Assembly: GCA_018001015.1 (NCBI GenBank)
Contig: JAGNIV010000027.1
Location: 1-38,174 of the forward strand
Direction of reading: 5' to 3'
Length of the DNA: 38,174 bases
Origin: Phenylobacterium sp.
GTDB taxonomy: Bacteria > Pseudomonadota > Alphaproteobacteria > Caulobacterales > Caulobacteraceae
How positions within the stretch are numbered: the stretch's first letter is position 1; each line of letters opens with the position of its first letter. Position numbers and translations under genes: made by a program. Shown here in pieces: positions 6,403-16,729 of the stretch. The notes below the pieces were generated by a model. That model made no database searches and was not told the DNA's origin. It worked only from the letters and a program-made list of their open reading frames with translations.

Positions 6403-7215
6403 TCAGGCGCCGTTAACGCTGTGACTTTCACCGTGGGCGCGAAGAAAGGCCTCCACCAACTCGGCGTAGAGGTGAAAACCCTTATAGGCCGCGAAACCGG
6501 GGGCCGCTGATCGCCAGGCGCGGGCGAAGGCCGCCAGCCGTTCGGGGCTCTCGGTGAGGGCTTGGAAAGGGGTGAGCCAGACCCGGATGGTGAACAGCAC
6601 CCCGCCGGTGTCGGGAAGCCGGCGCACCGTCTGGCGCTCCACCCGGGTGAAGAGAGCCTGGCCCACATCCCCCGGCGCGATCTCGCCGATCCGGGCGCGG
6701 ACCGGCGCCGAGAAGGGGGTGAAGGGCTGATCGGAGTTCACCACCGACCAGTTGCGGCGCTGCAGGATCAGCCCCGGCCGCAGGCCGTCGAAGATGCGCA
6801 CCAGCCGCGCCAGGAAACGGTCGTTGAAACCTGTCACCGGGCCGTGGATTTCGGCCAGGCTCTTCCCCAGCACCTCGCGGGCGGTGAAGAAGGTGGGCGC
6901 CGAGAGGCTGATGGCGCTGACTCGCCAGAGACCGTCCGTCTTCTCCACCAGCACCAGGTCGTCGGCCACAGTGCGCGCGGCGGCGTAGAGCGGCGGCAGG
7001 TCACCGAACGACGACACCCCAAGCAGCGCCGCCGCCTCCCGCTGGCCGGGCCTGGAAGGCTGCATCTCACCCCACACCAGATCGGCGTGCTCGGCATGGA
7101 GTGGGTCCTTGCGGGCGGCGGGATCCGCCTCACAGCCCTCCAGCCAACGGGCCTCGTCGATGGGCGATAGGCCGATGCTGAAGTCGGCGCTCTCCTCCCA
7201 GGGCCTATGGCTCAT
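6403..7215 (-). CDS. Heme-dependent oxidative N-demethylase family (DUF3445)
   Basis: The 270-residue protein has the conserved core of the DUF3445 family: RIGEIAPGD, then RVERQTVRRLPDTGGVLFTI and a preceding LILQRRNWSV segment. This family includes the alpha subunit of heme-dependent oxidative N-demethylase, which uses heme to demethylate dimethylamine-like substrates. No other subunit is encoded nearby, so only family membership is supported, not that reaction. It has no signal peptide. Its ATG (7215) overlaps the stop of the VanZ-like gene by four bases (ATGA), so the two are translationally coupled. Its own downstream neighbour is the Cys-rich lipoprotein. Confidence 0.82.
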   Translation of the reverse strand: MSHRPWEESADFSIGLSPIDEARWLEGCEADPAARKDPLHAEHADLVWGEMQPSRPGQREAAALLGVSSFGDLPPLYAAARTVADDLVLVEKTDGLWRVSAISLSAPTFFTAREVLGKSLAEIHGPVTGFNDRFLARLVRIFDGLRPGLILQRRNWSVVNSDQPFTPFSAPVRARIGEIAPGDVGQALFTRVERQTVRRLPDTGGVLFTIRVWLTPFQALTESPERLAAFARAWRSAAPGFAAYKGFHLYAELVEAFLRAHGESHSVNGA

Positions 7216-7568
7216 CTGCGCCTGAACCTCTGGACCAGGGCGTAGACGGCCAGAGCCGCTGCGACACCCAGGCTGTCGGCCACGAGGTCGCGCCAGTCGC
7301 CATGGCGGCCAAACCCCATGGTCGCCTGCAACACCTCCACCAGCACGCCAAGACCCATGGCGTAGGCGCCGATCGCCAGGGGCCGCTGGTGAGACAGCAT
7401 CAAGCCCGACCCGGTCAGGATGAACCAAGCGATGGTGTGCTCGATCTTGTCGCCCATCTGCGCCGAGGGTAGGTCCTGTTGCGGGACCAGGCACATGGCC
7501 AGCAGGATGAGAGTCGCCACGCCGTAGAGAGCCAGGCGAAGTGGGCGCGGAAGACGATCAAGAAACAT
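7212..7568 (-). CDS. VanZ-like membrane protein
   Basis: This 118-residue protein has three to four hydrophobic helices. It carries the VanZ-type motifs: GDKIEHTIAWF in the second helix region and EVLQATMGFGRHGDWRDLVADSLG toward the end (read here as two segments around the RHGDW turn). VanZ relatives are small integral membrane proteins; one gives low-level teicoplanin resistance, but most are of unknown function. The start at 7568 (MFLDRLP) is chosen because the hydrophobic helix follows directly. It is divergent from the HAD hydrolase, with 67 bp between start codons, and coupled by ATGA to the N-demethylase-like gene. Confidence 0.82.
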   Translation of the reverse strand: MFLDRLPRPLRLALYGVATLILLAMCLVPQQDLPSAQMGDKIEHTIAWFILTGSGLMLSHQRPLAIGAYAMGLGVLVEVLQATMGFGRHGDWRDLVADSLGVAAALAVYALVQRFRRR

Positions 7569-7635
7569 GCGCCCTAACTTGCACGTCTGCCCGCGCCTCT
7601 CTAGCGTCGCGCCGCATTTCAAGGTGGAGCGGATA

Positions 7636-8292
7636 ATGGCGATCGAGGCGGTGATCTGGGATTTCGGTGGGGTGTTCACCTCCTCGCCCTTCGAGGCTTT
7701 CGCCCGCTATGAGACCGAGAACGGCGTGCCCAAGGACCTGATCCGCCGGGTCAATTCCACCAATCCCGACACCAACGCCTGGGCGCTGTTTGAGCGGAAT
7801 GAGATCGACACCCAGGGCTTCGACAGACTCTTCCTGGAGGAATCCACGGCGCTCGGCCATCCGATCCCTGGCAGTCATGTCCTGCCTCTGCTCTCCGGCA
7901 GCGTGCGCCCGCGGATGGTGGCCGCGCTGAAGGCCTGCAAGGCGCAGTTCAAGGTCGGCTGCATCACCAACAACATGGTCAGCATGCACTCGCCGGGCGC
8001 CGATGCGCCGCAGCGAGCCGCCGGCGCCATGGGTCAGATCATGCCGCTGTTCGACCACATCATCGAAAGCTCCAAGGCCGGCGTGCGCAAGCCCGACCCG
8101 AAGATCTACCTGATGATGTGCGAGGCCCTGTCGGTTGAGCCCGGCGCCTGCGTCTATCTCGACGACCTGGGCATCAACTGCAAACCGGCCGCGGCGCTCG
8201 GGATGACAGCCATCAAGGTGGTGGATGTCGACCAGACGCTGGCGCAACTCGCCGCCGCCACGGGACTGACTTTCGACGAGGTCGCCGCGTGA
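7636..8292 (+). CDS. HAD-superfamily hydrolase (subfamily IA)
   Basis: The 218-residue protein has HAD motif I as DFGGVF at residues 9-14 (Asp9 nucleophile; the usual second Asp is Gly11, as in YihX-like and epoxide-hydrolase-N-domain relatives). Motif II is in GCITNN, motif III Lys is in [14 protein letters not shown], and motif IV is [18 protein letters not shown]. Replacement of the general-acid Asp is common in this subgroup and may change activity from rapid hydrolysis. The substrate is unknown. The start at 7636 follows GGTGGAGCGG. Its stop overlaps the GTG start of the pterin dehydratase gene (GTGA), so the two are made together. Confidence 0.85.
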   Translation: MAIEAVIWDFGGVFTSSPFEAFARYETENGVPKDLIRRVNSTNPDTNAWALFERNEIDTQGFDRLFLEESTALGHPIPGSHVLPLLSGSVRPRMVAALKACKAQFKVGCITNNMVSMHSPGADAPQRAAGAMGQIMPLFDHIIESSKAGVRKPDPKIYLMMCEALSVEPGACVYLDDLGINCKPAAALGMTAIKVVDVDQTLAQLAAATGLTFDEVAA

Positions 8293-8597
8293 GCCGGCCG
8301 GGCAAGATCGGCGCGGCCGCCGCGCTCGCCAGACTGCCCGGCTGGAATGCGCTGGGGGGCGACCGCGACGCCATCACCCGGACCTACCTGTTCCCGGACT
8401 TCAACACCGCCTTCGGCTTCATGGCCCGCGTCTCGCTGATGGCCGAGAAGCTGGATCACCATCCGGAGTGGTTCAACGTCTACAACCGGGTCGAGGTCAC
8501 CCTGGCGACCCACGACGCCGACGGCGTCACCGACCTGGACGTGACGCTCGCCAGCTTCATGGACGAGGCCGCCCACCATGCGGGCCTGAAGAACTAG
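8289..8597 (+). CDS. phhB: 4a-hydroxytetrahydrobiopterin dehydratase
   Basis: This 102-residue protein is a pterin-4a-carbinolamine dehydratase: it contains the active-site motif KLDHHPEW with His57 and His58, followed by [14 protein letters not shown] and a C-terminal [12 protein letters not shown]. The enzyme regenerates dihydropterin after aromatic amino acid hydroxylation, usually with phenylalanine hydroxylase, which is not in this window. The start is GTG at 8289, overlapping the HAD stop by four bases. Its TAG stop shares the palindrome CTAG with the stop of the convergent FliL-like gene, so the two genes overlap by four bases tail to tail. Confidence 0.93.
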   Translation: MSRPGKIGAAAALARLPGWNALGGDRDAITRTYLFPDFNTAFGFMARVSLMAEKLDHHPEWFNVYNRVEVTLATHDADGVTDLDVTLASFMDEAAHHAGLKN

Positions 8598-9004
8598 TTC
8601 ACCAGGATCGTGCCCAGCAGCAGCCTGCCGCCGGGCCGCCCCAGCAGGCGGTCGGTTTCCCGCTGCAGTTCACGGGCGATAAAGTCGGCGTTGGGGGGGG
8701 TGGCCGGGTCTAGACCTGAGGCGTAGATTTGTAGGGTCTGAACAAAGCCGGCCCGAAACCGGGGCGCCAGCAGTTCGGCTCTGGCGCGCAGCGCAGTGTC
8801 GGGGATGTCGATACCGGTTTCGACGGTGAGCACACCGCGCCGGCCATCGACCCGCATGATGGTGGCCGTCAGGGTCGGAAGCTGCAGGTAGGAAAGCCCG
8901 CCGCCCTTCTTCTTTTCGCTCTTCTCCCCGCCCCCAGACGCCTTGGCGGCTACCGGCAGGGCGGCGGCGAGGGCGGCGAGACTCATCAGGTGGCGACGAT
9001 CCAT
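8594..9004 (-). CDS. Exported FliL-like protein
   Basis: The 136-residue product starts [23 protein letters not shown], a signal peptide with an Arg pair and an AKA-type cleavage region, so it is exported by Tat or Sec. A charged linker ([13 protein letters not shown]) follows. The mature domain reads [25 protein letters not shown], an acidic/basic helix [20 protein letters not shown], and a closing [11 protein letters not shown]. This order resembles the periplasmic domain of the flagellar stator-associated protein FliL, but with a cleavable signal instead of the FliL membrane anchor. The FliL link is inference from pattern. The gene is divergent from pseB (97 bp), which makes a flagellin glycan precursor in relatives. 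Confidence 0.6.
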   Translation of the reverse strand: MDRRHLMSLAALAAALPVAAKASGGGEKSEKKKGGGLSYLQLPTLTATIMRVDGRRGVLTVETGIDIPDTALRARAELLAPRFRAGFVQTLQIYASGLDPATPPNADFIARELQRETDRLLGRPGGRLLLGTILVN

Positions 9005-9011
9005 GACATGA

Positions 9012-10165
<1,154 letters not shown>

Positions 10166-10166
<1 letters not shown>

Positions 10167-11329
10167 TGGCGGGGCCCATCCTCCCCTATGGCCGCCAGAC
10201 CATCGAGGACGACGATATCGCCGCCGTCGCCCAGGCCCTGCGCGGCGACTTCCTGACCACCGGCCCCCTGGTGGAGGCCTTCGAGACGGCCTTCGCCGAC
10301 AAGGTCGGCGCGCGCCACGCGGTGGCCTGTTCCAACGGCACGGCGGCCCTGCACCTGGCCATGCTGGCCCTGGAGGTGCAGCCGGGCGAGGTCTGCATCG
10401 TCCCCGCCATCACCTTTCTCGCCACCGCCAACTGCGCCCGCTATGTCGGCGCCGAGGTGGTGTTCGCCGACGTCGATCCCCTGAGCGGCCTGATGACGCC
10501 CGGCGCCCTGGCCGAGGCGATCAGCCGGGTCGGCGACCGCAGGCTGCGCGCGGTGCTGCCGGTCCATCTGCGGGGCGACACCGCCGAACTGCCGGCGCTC
10601 GCGGCCCTGGCGGCGGAGGCTGGCGCGGTGCTGGTGGAGGACGCACCCCACGCTCTGGGCTCCACAATGCGGTTCGGCGATGCGGTCGAGCGGGTCGGAG
10701 ATGGCCGCCACGCGGCGATGGCCACCTTTTCCTTCCACCCGGTCAAGACCATCGCCACCGGCGAGGGTGGGATGGTCACCACGAATGATGACCGGCTGGC
10801 CCAGCGCCTGAAGACCCTGCGCACCCACGGCATGGTGCGGCCGGAGGGCAGCGACCCGTGGATCTATAAGATGCCCGAGCCGGGCTTCAACTACCGCCTG
10901 CCCGACATCCTCTGCGCGCTCGGCCTCTCACAGCTGGCCAAGCTCGACCGGTTCGCCGCCCGGCGGAAGGCGCTGGCCGCCCGCTACCTGGAAGCCCTGG
11001 CGCCGCTGGCGCCGATCGTGCGGCCCGCGGCGCGGCCCGACTGGAGCGACCCGGTGCTGCACCTGATGGTGGCCCTGATCGACTTCGCGGCGGCGGGCAA
11101 GACGCGGCGCCAGGTGGTGGAGGACCTGAAGGCGCGCGGGGTGGGGACCCAGGTCCACTACATCCCGGTCCACACCCAGCCCTATTACCGCGACCGCTAC
11201 GGGCCGATCGACCTGCCAGGAGCGCAGGAATGGTATCGGACCTGCCTGTCGCTGCCGCTTTACCCGGGCATGGCCGATGAGGACGTGGACCGGGTGATCC
11301 TTGCCCTGTCTGAGGTTCTGGGTCTGTAG
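10166..11329 (+). CDS. pseC: PseC/FlmB-type sugar aminotransferase
   Basis: This 387-residue protein is a DegT/DnrJ/EryC1-family PLP aminotransferase. The Schiff-base lysine is Lys194 in SFHPVKTIATGEGG, and the family marks HYIPVHTQPYY and ACSNGTAALHLA are present. PseC transfers an amino group from glutamate to UDP-4-keto-6-deoxy-AltNAc, the second step toward pseudaminic acid. The start ATG overlaps the pseB stop (TGATG), so the two are coupled and the order matches the pathway. The later pathway genes pseH, pseG and pseI are not here. A hairpin just after the stop separates it from the convergent unknown gene. Confidence 0.9.
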
Positions 11330-11333
11330 CGCC

Positions 11334-11366
11334 CTTTTCCTCCCCTGCGCAGCGGGGGAGGAAAAG
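11334..11366. terminator. Bidirectional terminator
   Basis: The arms CTTTTCCTCCCC (11334-11345) and GGGGAGGAAAAG (11355-11366) are perfect complements with a nine-base loop. The hairpin fills the 40-bp gap between convergent genes; the T-rich and A-rich outer ends give a short U-tract in both directions. Confidence 0.75.
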
Positions 11367-11369
11367 AGT

Positions 11370-13091
11370 CTAGGCCGCCGCGGCGACGGCGGTCATGGCC
11401 TGCAGCAGTTCGCGGACCTGGCCCATGCGTTCCGGCGCGCGGGCCAGTTCGGCGCGGGTGTCGTCGCGGCGAACCAGTTTCAGGGCCTCGGCGCGGGCGC
11501 GGTCGGCGGTGGGGCCGATCGGGGCGGTGTCGCCGATGGCCATGCGCAGCAGGGTCATCAGCCGCTGGACCGGGCCCTGGGAGGACTTGGCGACGACGGC
11601 GACGATCTTGGAGTCGGCCTCCACCAGGCCCCCGACATCACCGATCTTGGCCTGGATCGGACCGTAGTCCTCGGGCGCGAGGCCGGCGCGGGCCGCCTGC
11701 TTCTGCAACTTGGCCAGGACCTCCAGCTTCACGGCCGGGCTGTCATGGCCCTGCCGAAATTCCCTCTCGAAACGCATGCTGCTGACATTGGACGAGAGAT
11801 AGCGTCCGGCCTGGCGCTTGTTGGCCGCGCCGATGACGTTCTCCACCAGCCACATCAGGGCCTCGACCTCGGCGCGGGAGGTGCGGTTGGTTCCCAGATA
11901 GCCCTCGACGAAATCGCCGGTGACCAGCATCCGCGAGCGGGTGACGAAGGCCTCCTGCACATCGTCCAGGGAGATCATGGTCCCGGCCGCGCAGGTGAGC
12001 GCCATGGCGAGCGCCCGCATCACCGAGATCTCACCCTCGGCGTCGCCGGGCCGAAGGCGGCGGGGACCGGTGAGGTCACGGACGACGCGCTTGGCGATGG
12101 CCAGGCGCACGGCGCCGAAATCCTCGGTGGAGAGCCAGCGGGCCAGCCGCTCGCCGGTCTCCGACAGGGGCGGCATCATCCGCTGCACCGACGGCTCGAT
12201 GCGCATCAGGGCGTCGACGGGATCGCAGGCCACCAGCCGGGTCATGGCCGCCAGGCGCGCGCCCAGGTCCAGATCCTTGCCGATGATGTCGTCGAGGCCG
12301 GACTTGGAGCCCAGGATCTCGGCCAGGGGCTGCTCGATGACCGCCAGGGCCAGGGCGCGGGGCGGGCCGGCCAGGGGGGCGGAATCGGCCAGGTCGAGCA
12401 GGCGGGTGACCTTTTCGGTCCAGTTCCGGGCGGGCGCGATAGAGACCGCCACCCCGGCGCCCAGCAGGTAGGCGCGCTCGGGATGCTGGGCCACGCGCTC
12501 GGCGGCGCGGGCGAAGCCTTCCTTGTCGAGGTTGGGCAGCTCGCCCTTGCGGGTGTCCTTGAGCAGGCGCTCGATGGCGCGCTCCACCAGGCCCTGGAAG
12601 ACGCGGATCAGTTCATGGACCGACAGGCCCCGGGCCTGGGCCTCCGGGATGGCCAGCTTCTGGATGGCGTGCTGCAGGTCGGTGCCCGAAGCCTCCAGCT
12701 CCTCCACCAGGTCGGCCCGGTGCAGCAGTTCGAAGGGCGTGGCGCCCTTGCGCTCCAGGAAGCCCTCCAGCAGACGGCCGATCCGGTCGCGGGCGTGGAG
12801 AGTGTAGAGGTCCTGCGGACTGACGCAGAGCGGGTCGTTGTTTTCCTTGACCTTGGACTTCTTCGGCGGCTCGGCGTTGCCGAGGTTCAGGATGCCGACC
12901 GACTGGAATTCGCGGGTCTCGGCGTCGAGGGTTTCCTTGGTGACGCGGACCGCGGCCACCTTGCCCCCTTTCATCATCTCATTGGCGGTGGACAGCGCGG
13001 CGGCGCGGTCCTCCGTGGCGAGGTCGAGCGTCCAGCCGCCGGCAGGCGTCCGCTTGCTGAAGACCTCGTAGTGAACCTGTGCGCCAGCCAT
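11370..13091 (-). CDS. Large helical protein of unknown function
   Basis: This 573-residue protein is not recognised. The N-terminal 70 residues look like a separate small alpha/beta domain (HYEVFSKRTPAGGWTLDLAT, then KVAAVRVTKETLD), followed by a basic linker PPKKSKVKEN. The remaining 480 residues read as a long array of amphipathic helices rich in Ala, Leu, Glu and Arg, suggesting a helical-repeat scaffold. There is no signal peptide or membrane helix, so it is likely cytoplasmic. MAGAQVHY at 13091 is chosen as start because GGGGGAG lies just upstream. It is divergent from chvI, sharing 184 bp, and convergent with pseC. Codon use looks like its neighbours. Confidence 0.8.
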   Translation of the reverse strand: MAGAQVHYEVFSKRTPAGGWTLDLATEDRAAALSTANEMMKGGKVAAVRVTKETLDAETREFQSVGILNLGNAEPPKKSKVKENNDPLCVSPQDLYTLHARDRIGRLLEGFLERKGATPFELLHRADLVEELEASGTDLQHAIQKLAIPEAQARGLSVHELIRVFQGLVERAIERLLKDTRKGELPNLDKEGFARAAERVAQHPERAYLLGAGVAVSIAPARNWTEKVTRLLDLADSAPLAGPPRALALAVIEQPLAEILGSKSGLDDIIGKDLDLGARLAAMTRLVACDPVDALMRIEPSVQRMMPPLSETGERLARWLSTEDFGAVRLAIAKRVVRDLTGPRRLRPGDAEGEISVMRALAMALTCAAGTMISLDDVQEAFVTRSRMLVTGDFVEGYLGTNRTSRAEVEALMWLVENVIGAANKRQAGRYLSSNVSSMRFEREFRQGHDSPAVKLEVLAKLQKQAARAGLAPEDYGPIQAKIGDVGGLVEADSKIVAVVAKSSQGPVQRLMTLLRMAIGDTAPIGPTADRARAEALKLVRRDDTRAELARAPERMGQVRELLQAMTAVAAAA

Positions 13092-13212
13092 GACTCCCCC
13101 AAGAGAGAACACTGTGACGCGACATCCCTAAAAACAGTTTACTGCGACGAATAAGCGCCCGTGGCCCTCTGACGCGTTATGACGGCGCGTGCTCGTCCAC
13201 GGGTCCGCCCCA

Positions 13213-13241
13213 TTGAGGCCACGCTCAAGGCCGACTAGCTT
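13213..13241 (+). promoter_or_regulatory. Possible housekeeping promoter of chvI
   Basis: TTGAGGC (13213-13219), 14 bases, then ACTAGCTT (13234-13241) partly matches the Caulobacter sigma-73 pattern TTGACGS-N10-14-GCTANAWC. It lies 35 bp before the chvI start. The match is imperfect. The rest of the 184-bp divergent region 13092-13275 shows no other feature that can be supported. Confidence 0.35.
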
Positions 13242-13275
13242 CACCGACGCTTACGCAAGGAAATCAATCCCGATC

Positions 13276-13983
13276 ATGGCCAAGATCACCCTGGTGGACG
13301 ACGACGAGAACATCGTCACGTCGGTCAGCCTCGCCCTCGAAAGCCACGGCCATACCGTGAAGGCGTATTTTGACGGCGCCGCCGGCCTGGCCGCGCTGGA
13401 GAACGATCCGCCGGACCTCGCCATCCTCGACGTGAAGATGCCGCGCATGGACGGCATGGAGGTTCTGCGCCGCCTGCGCCGGACATCGGACCTGCCGGTG
13501 ATCATCCTGACGTCGAAGGATGAGGAGATCGACGAGATCCTCGGCTTCAACCTGGGCGCCGACGACTACATGCATAAGCCGTTCAGCCAGCGCCTGCTGA
13601 TCGAGCGGGTGAAGGCGGTGCTGCGCCGGGCCGGCGCCGACGCCGAGGAGGCGCTGGCCACCCCCGGCGACGCCGGCGCGCGCGCCCTGAAGCGCGGCAA
13701 GCTGACCCTCGACCCCGCCCGCCACGACTGCCTGTGGGAGGGTAAGCCCGTGAAGCTGACGGTGACCGAGTTCCTGCTGCTCCAGTCCCTGGCCCAGCGG
13801 CCCGGCTTCGTGAAGAGCCGCGACAACCTGATGGACGCCGCCTACGACGATCAGGTCTATGTCGACGACCGGACCATCGACAGCCACATCAAGCGCATGC
13901 GGAAGAAGTTCCGCGAGGTCGACCCTGAGTTCGACGGCATCGAGACCCTCTATGGCGTCGGATACCGATACCGCGAGACCTGA
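13276..13983 (+). CDS. chvI: Response regulator ChvI
   Basis: This 235-residue protein is an OmpR/PhoB-type regulator. The receiver domain has acidic pocket DDD at 8-10, phospho-acceptor Asp52 in [13 protein letters not shown], the conserved Thr in ILTSKDE and Lys in MHKPFS. The C-terminal winged helix includes [16 protein letters not shown] and ends at GVGYRYRE. ChvI with its kinase ChvG is the alphaproteobacterial system that answers to acid or cell-envelope stress and controls envelope and metabolic genes. The ATG at 13276 follows AAGGAAATC. The gene overlaps the kinase start by 32 bases, and kinase, HPr kinase, EIIA and HPr follow in one coupled operon. Confidence 0.93.
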   Translation: MAKITLVDDDENIVTSVSLALESHGHTVKAYFDGAAGLAALENDPPDLAILDVKMPRMDGMEVLRRLRRTSDLPVIILTSKDEEIDEILGFNLGADDYMHKPFSQRLLIERVKAVLRRAGADAEEALATPGDAGARALKRGKLTLDPARHDCLWEGKPVKLTVTEFLLLQSLAQRPGFVKSRDNLMDAAYDDQVYVDDRTIDSHIKRMRKKFREVDPEFDGIETLYGVGYRYRET

Positions 13984-15553
13984 CCTGGGACGGTTGTCCT
14001 CGTGGTTCAGTTGGCTGCCGGGCTCGCGCCTGGGGCGGCTCATCATCGTGCTCAATCTGCTGGGCCTGACGATCCTGATCTCCGGGGCCCTGGTGCTGAA
14101 CGAGCTGCGGCGCGGGCTGGTGAACGCCCGGATCGACAGCCTGACCACCCAGGGCGAGCTGATGGCCACCATCATCGACCAGGCGGCCACGGTGGGCGAA
14201 CCCCTGCCGGCCATGGACGCCGCCTATGCCAGTCAGATCCTGCAACTGCTCTCCAACCCGCGCACCCAGCGGGCGCGGCTGTTTGATAGCAAGGGCCGGC
14301 TGATCGCCGACAGCTATTGGGTGGCCGACCGGGTCGAGTGGAAGGTGCTGCCGCCCGCCCGCGCCCGCGACGACGCGCCGGGCTTCTCCTTGCAGCTTAA
14401 CCAGCCCCGCAAGCCGCCCCCGCCCCAGCCGGGGGTTCAGAAGGCCCTGGCCTTCGAGGTGGCCCAGGCCCTGGACGGCAAGCACTGGTCGGGCCTGAGG
14501 GCGGGGGACGACGGCGAGCGGGTGGTCTCGGTCTCCATCCCCATCCAGCACGTCCAGGCGGTGCTGGGGGTGCTGACCCTGGAGGCCAGCGATGTCGATG
14601 AGATCATCGCCCGCGAGCGGGTGGCCCTGATCCCCTTCATCCTGATCGCCATCGGGGTGACGCTGGCCTCCTCCCTGCTGCTCAACAGCCTGATCGCCCA
14701 GCCGGTCCGCCGGCTGGCGCGCGCCGCCGACCGGGTGCGCCTGAGTCGGGCGCGCTCCATCTCCCTGCCCGACATCGCCCGGCGCGACGACGAGCTGGGG
14801 GACCTGACCCGGTCGCTGCAGGACATGACCCACGTGCTCTCCGAACGGATGGACGCCATCGAGCGGTTCGCCGCCGACGTGGCCCACGAGATCAAGAACC
14901 CGCTGACCTCGCTGCGTTCGGCGGTGGAGACCCTGGAACTGGTGAAGGATCCCGTCGCCCAGGCGCGGCTGCTGAGCATCCTGCAACAGGACGTCACCCG
15001 ACTGGACCGGCTGGTCACCGACATCTCCAACGCCTCCCGGCTGGACGCCGAGCTGTCGCGGGAGGACCCCAAGGCCTTCGACCTGGGCCACCTGATCGGT
15101 GAGGTCGTGCAGATCTACCAGGACACCGCCAAGCCCGGAGAGGCCGCCGTGACCTATGCCCCGCCCGACGTGCTGGAACCGATCATGGTTTCGGGCCGCG
15201 AGGGGCCGCTGGGCCAGGTGCTGCGCAACCTGGTGGACAACGCCCGGTCCTTCAGCCCGCCGGGCGGTGAGGTGCGGGTCGCTCTGGAGCGAAACAGGGG
15301 TGAGGCGACGATCGCCGTGGAGGACGACGGACCCGGCATTCCCCCCGACAACCTGGAGACCGTCTTCGAGCGGTTCTACACTTCGCGGCCCAAGGGCGCG
15401 GCCTTTGGCGGCAATTCGGGCCTGGGGCTGTCCATCGCCCGCCAGATCGTCGCCGCCCAGGGCGGGACGATCCATGCGGATAACCGGATCGGGGCGGACG
15501 GCCAGGTGGCGGGCGCCCGTTTCACCGTCGTGCTGCCGGAGGCGCGGCGGTGA
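13952..15553 (+). CDS. chvG: Sensor histidine kinase ChvG
   Basis: The 533-residue protein has a first membrane helix near residues 30-52 ([20 protein letters not shown]), a periplasmic sensor region, a second helix near residues 230-255, and a HAMP linker. The H-box reads [15 protein letters not shown] with His312. The ATPase domain has N-box [13 protein letters not shown]1 EDDGPGIP, F-box FERFYTS and G2 GGNSGLGLS. It phosphorylates ChvI. ATG 13952 lies inside chvI and has no clear ribosome site; TTG at 13993 is an alternative that would shorten the protein by 14 residues but keep the first helix. Its stop overlaps the hprK GTG start (GTGA). Confidence 0.92.
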   Translation: MASDTDTARPDLGRLSSWFSWLPGSRLGRLIIVLNLLGLTILISGALVLNELRRGLVNARIDSLTTQGELMATIIDQAATVGEPLPAMDAAYASQILQLLSNPRTQRARLFDSKGRLIADSYWVADRVEWKVLPPARARDDAPGFSLQLNQPRKPPPPQPGVQKALAFEVAQALDGKHWSGLRAGDDGERVVSVSIPIQHVQAVLGVLTLEASDVDEIIARERVALIPFILIAIGVTLASSLLLNSLIAQPVRRLARAADRVRLSRARSISLPDIARRDDELGDLTRSLQDMTHVLSERMDAIERFAADVAHEIKNPLTSLRSAVETLELVKDPVAQARLLSILQQDVTRLDRLVTDISNASRLDAELSREDPKAFDLGHLIGEVVQIYQDTAKPGEAAVTYAPPDVLEPIMVSGREGPLGQVLRNLVDNARSFSPPGGEVRVALERNRGEATIAVEDDGPGIPPDNLETVFERFYTSRPKGAAFGGNSGLGLSIARQIVAAQGGTIHADNRIGADGQVAGARFTVVLPEARR

Positions 15554-16035
15554 TCCATCACGCCGGATTGATCGCCGCCTTCATGGGGGGCGGCTGGCGC
15601 GGCGTCCTGATCGAGGGGCCGTCGGGCGCCGGCAAGAGCGACCTGGCCCTGCGCTGCCTGGATCAGGGCTTCCGATTGGTGGCCGACGACCGGGTGGAGC
15701 TGTGGGCCTGCACCGGCCTGCTGTACGGCCGCGCGCCGGAAACCCTGGCCGGCCGGATCGAAGTCCGGGGCCTGGATGTCCTGCCCGCGCCGGCCCTGGC
15801 TTGGAGCCGCATATGCCTCAGCGTCCGCGCCGGGACCCCCGAGCGCATCGCCGAACCGGCCCTTGCCGACTACGCGGGGTTGAAGATACCGAGCGTCACT
15901 CTCGCGCTGCTTGAGTCTTCGACGCCTGCGAAACTGAGTCGCGCGTTACGGCATCTTGGAGGCGGCCCAGAAGGAGCGTATCTAGGCGGCCTCGCGGCCG
16001 GCGTTTCGCCGCAGCCGGGTGGGGATTCCCGTTGA
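15550..16035 (+). CDS. hprK: HPr kinase/phosphorylase, short alphaproteobacterial form
   Basis: The 161-residue protein corresponds to the C-terminal catalytic domain of HprK. It has the P-loop GPSGAGKS at 23-30, the catalytic segment [10 protein letters not shown], and [13 protein letters not shown] where classical HprK has the signature E-x-RG-(L/I)-GI. The Gly-Ile part of that signature is changed here (LDV), which may affect the phosphorylase activity. The enzyme phosphorylates HPr on Ser46, and the HPr gene lies just downstream. The start is GTG overlapping the chvG stop. Linkage with chvI-chvG and the PTS genes is a known alphaproteobacterial arrangement and suggests that HPr phosphorylation state feeds into envelope signalling. 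Confidence 0.88.
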   Translation: MIHHAGLIAAFMGGGWRGVLIEGPSGAGKSDLALRCLDQGFRLVADDRVELWACTGLLYGRAPETLAGRIEVRGLDVLPAPALAWSRICLSVRAGTPERIAEPALADYAGLKIPSVTLALLESSTPAKLSRALRHLGGGPEGAYLGGLAAGVSPQPGGDSR

Positions 16036-16045
16036 GAGAGTTGGC

Positions 16046-16450
16046 ATGATCGGCCTCGTGATCGTTACGCACGGGCGCTTGGCCGAGGAGTTCGTCTTCG
16101 CCATGGAGCATGTGGTGGGCCCGCAAACCGGGGTGGCCGCCATCTGCATCGGGCCCGAGGACGACATGGAAAAACGGCGTCAGGACATCCTGGCGGCCTG
16201 CGGACGGGTGGACGCCGGCGACGGGGTCATCCTGCTCACCGACATGTTCGGCGGCACGCCCTCGAACCTGGCCATCTCGGTCATGGAGCAGACCAAGGCC
16301 GAGGTGATCGCGGGCCTGAACCTGCCGATGCTGATCAAGCTGGCCAGCGTGCGCAGCAAGCTGCCGCTGCAGGACTGCGTGGCCCACGCCCAGGAGGCCG
16401 GCCGCAAGTACATCTCCGTCGCCTCCTACGTGCTGGCCGGCGAGAAATGA
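16046..16450 (+). CDS. PTS EIIA component, mannose/sorbose type
   Basis: This 134-residue protein is a stand-alone EIIA-Man domain: His9 in IVTHGRLAEE is the phosphorylation site, and DMFGGTPSNLAI is the second family motif. Free-standing EIIA-Man proteins with HPr but no EIIB or EIIC are regulatory rather than sugar-transporting. It would accept phosphate from HPr. ATG 16046 follows GAGAGAG; a GTG/ATG extension upstream is not supported. It begins ten bases after hprK and overlaps HPr by four bases (ATGA). No membrane PTS component is encoded in the window. Confidence 0.92.
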   Translation: MIGLVIVTHGRLAEEFVFAMEHVVGPQTGVAAICIGPEDDMEKRRQDILAACGRVDAGDGVILLTDMFGGTPSNLAISVMEQTKAEVIAGLNLPMLIKLASVRSKLPLQDCVAHAQEAGRKYISVASYVLAGEK

Positions 16451-16719
16451 CGGCGAGCCGCTGCGTCGAGATCATCAATAAGCGGGGCCTGCACGCGCGG
16501 GCCTCGGCCAAGTTCGTCAAGATGGCCTCGACCTTCGACGCCGAGGTCACGGTCTCCAAGGACGGCCACACCGTCGACGCCCGCTCAATCATGGGCCTGA
16601 TGATGCTGGCCGCCGGCCCCGGCGCCTCGATCCAGATCGAAGCCGAGGGCGCCGAGGCCCAAGCGGCGCTGGACGCCCTGGAACAGCTGGTGACCAACCG
16701 GTTTGACGAGGACGAGTAA
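16447..16719 (+). CDS. ptsH: Phosphocarrier protein HPr
   Basis: The 90-residue product has the HPr active site RGLHARAS with His16 (phosphorylated by enzyme I) and the regulatory serine Ser47 in DARSIMGLMML, the target of HPr kinase. Enzyme I is not in this window. Start ATG overlaps the EIIA stop (ATGA). It is the last gene of the chvI-chvG-hprK-EIIA-HPr operon and ends 91 bp before the convergent ABC permease gene. In alphaproteobacteria this HPr generally serves regulation, not sugar uptake. Confidence 0.94.
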   Translation: MTASRCVEIINKRGLHARASAKFVKMASTFDAEVTVSKDGHTVDARSIMGLMMLAAGPGASIQIEAEGAEAQAALDALEQLVTNRFDEDE

Positions 16720-16729
16720 CTCCCGCGGC

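Noticed and set aside
11301-13154. Very long plus-strand frame of about 617 codons
   Set aside because: It is opposite the 573-residue minus-strand gene. Its product is a Gly/Gln/His/Asp-rich low-complexity sequence typical of an antisense shadow in GC-rich DNA.
13889-15475. Minus-strand frame of 528 codons opposite chvG
   Set aside because: It is antisense to a clear histidine kinase and composed of shadow-type residues.
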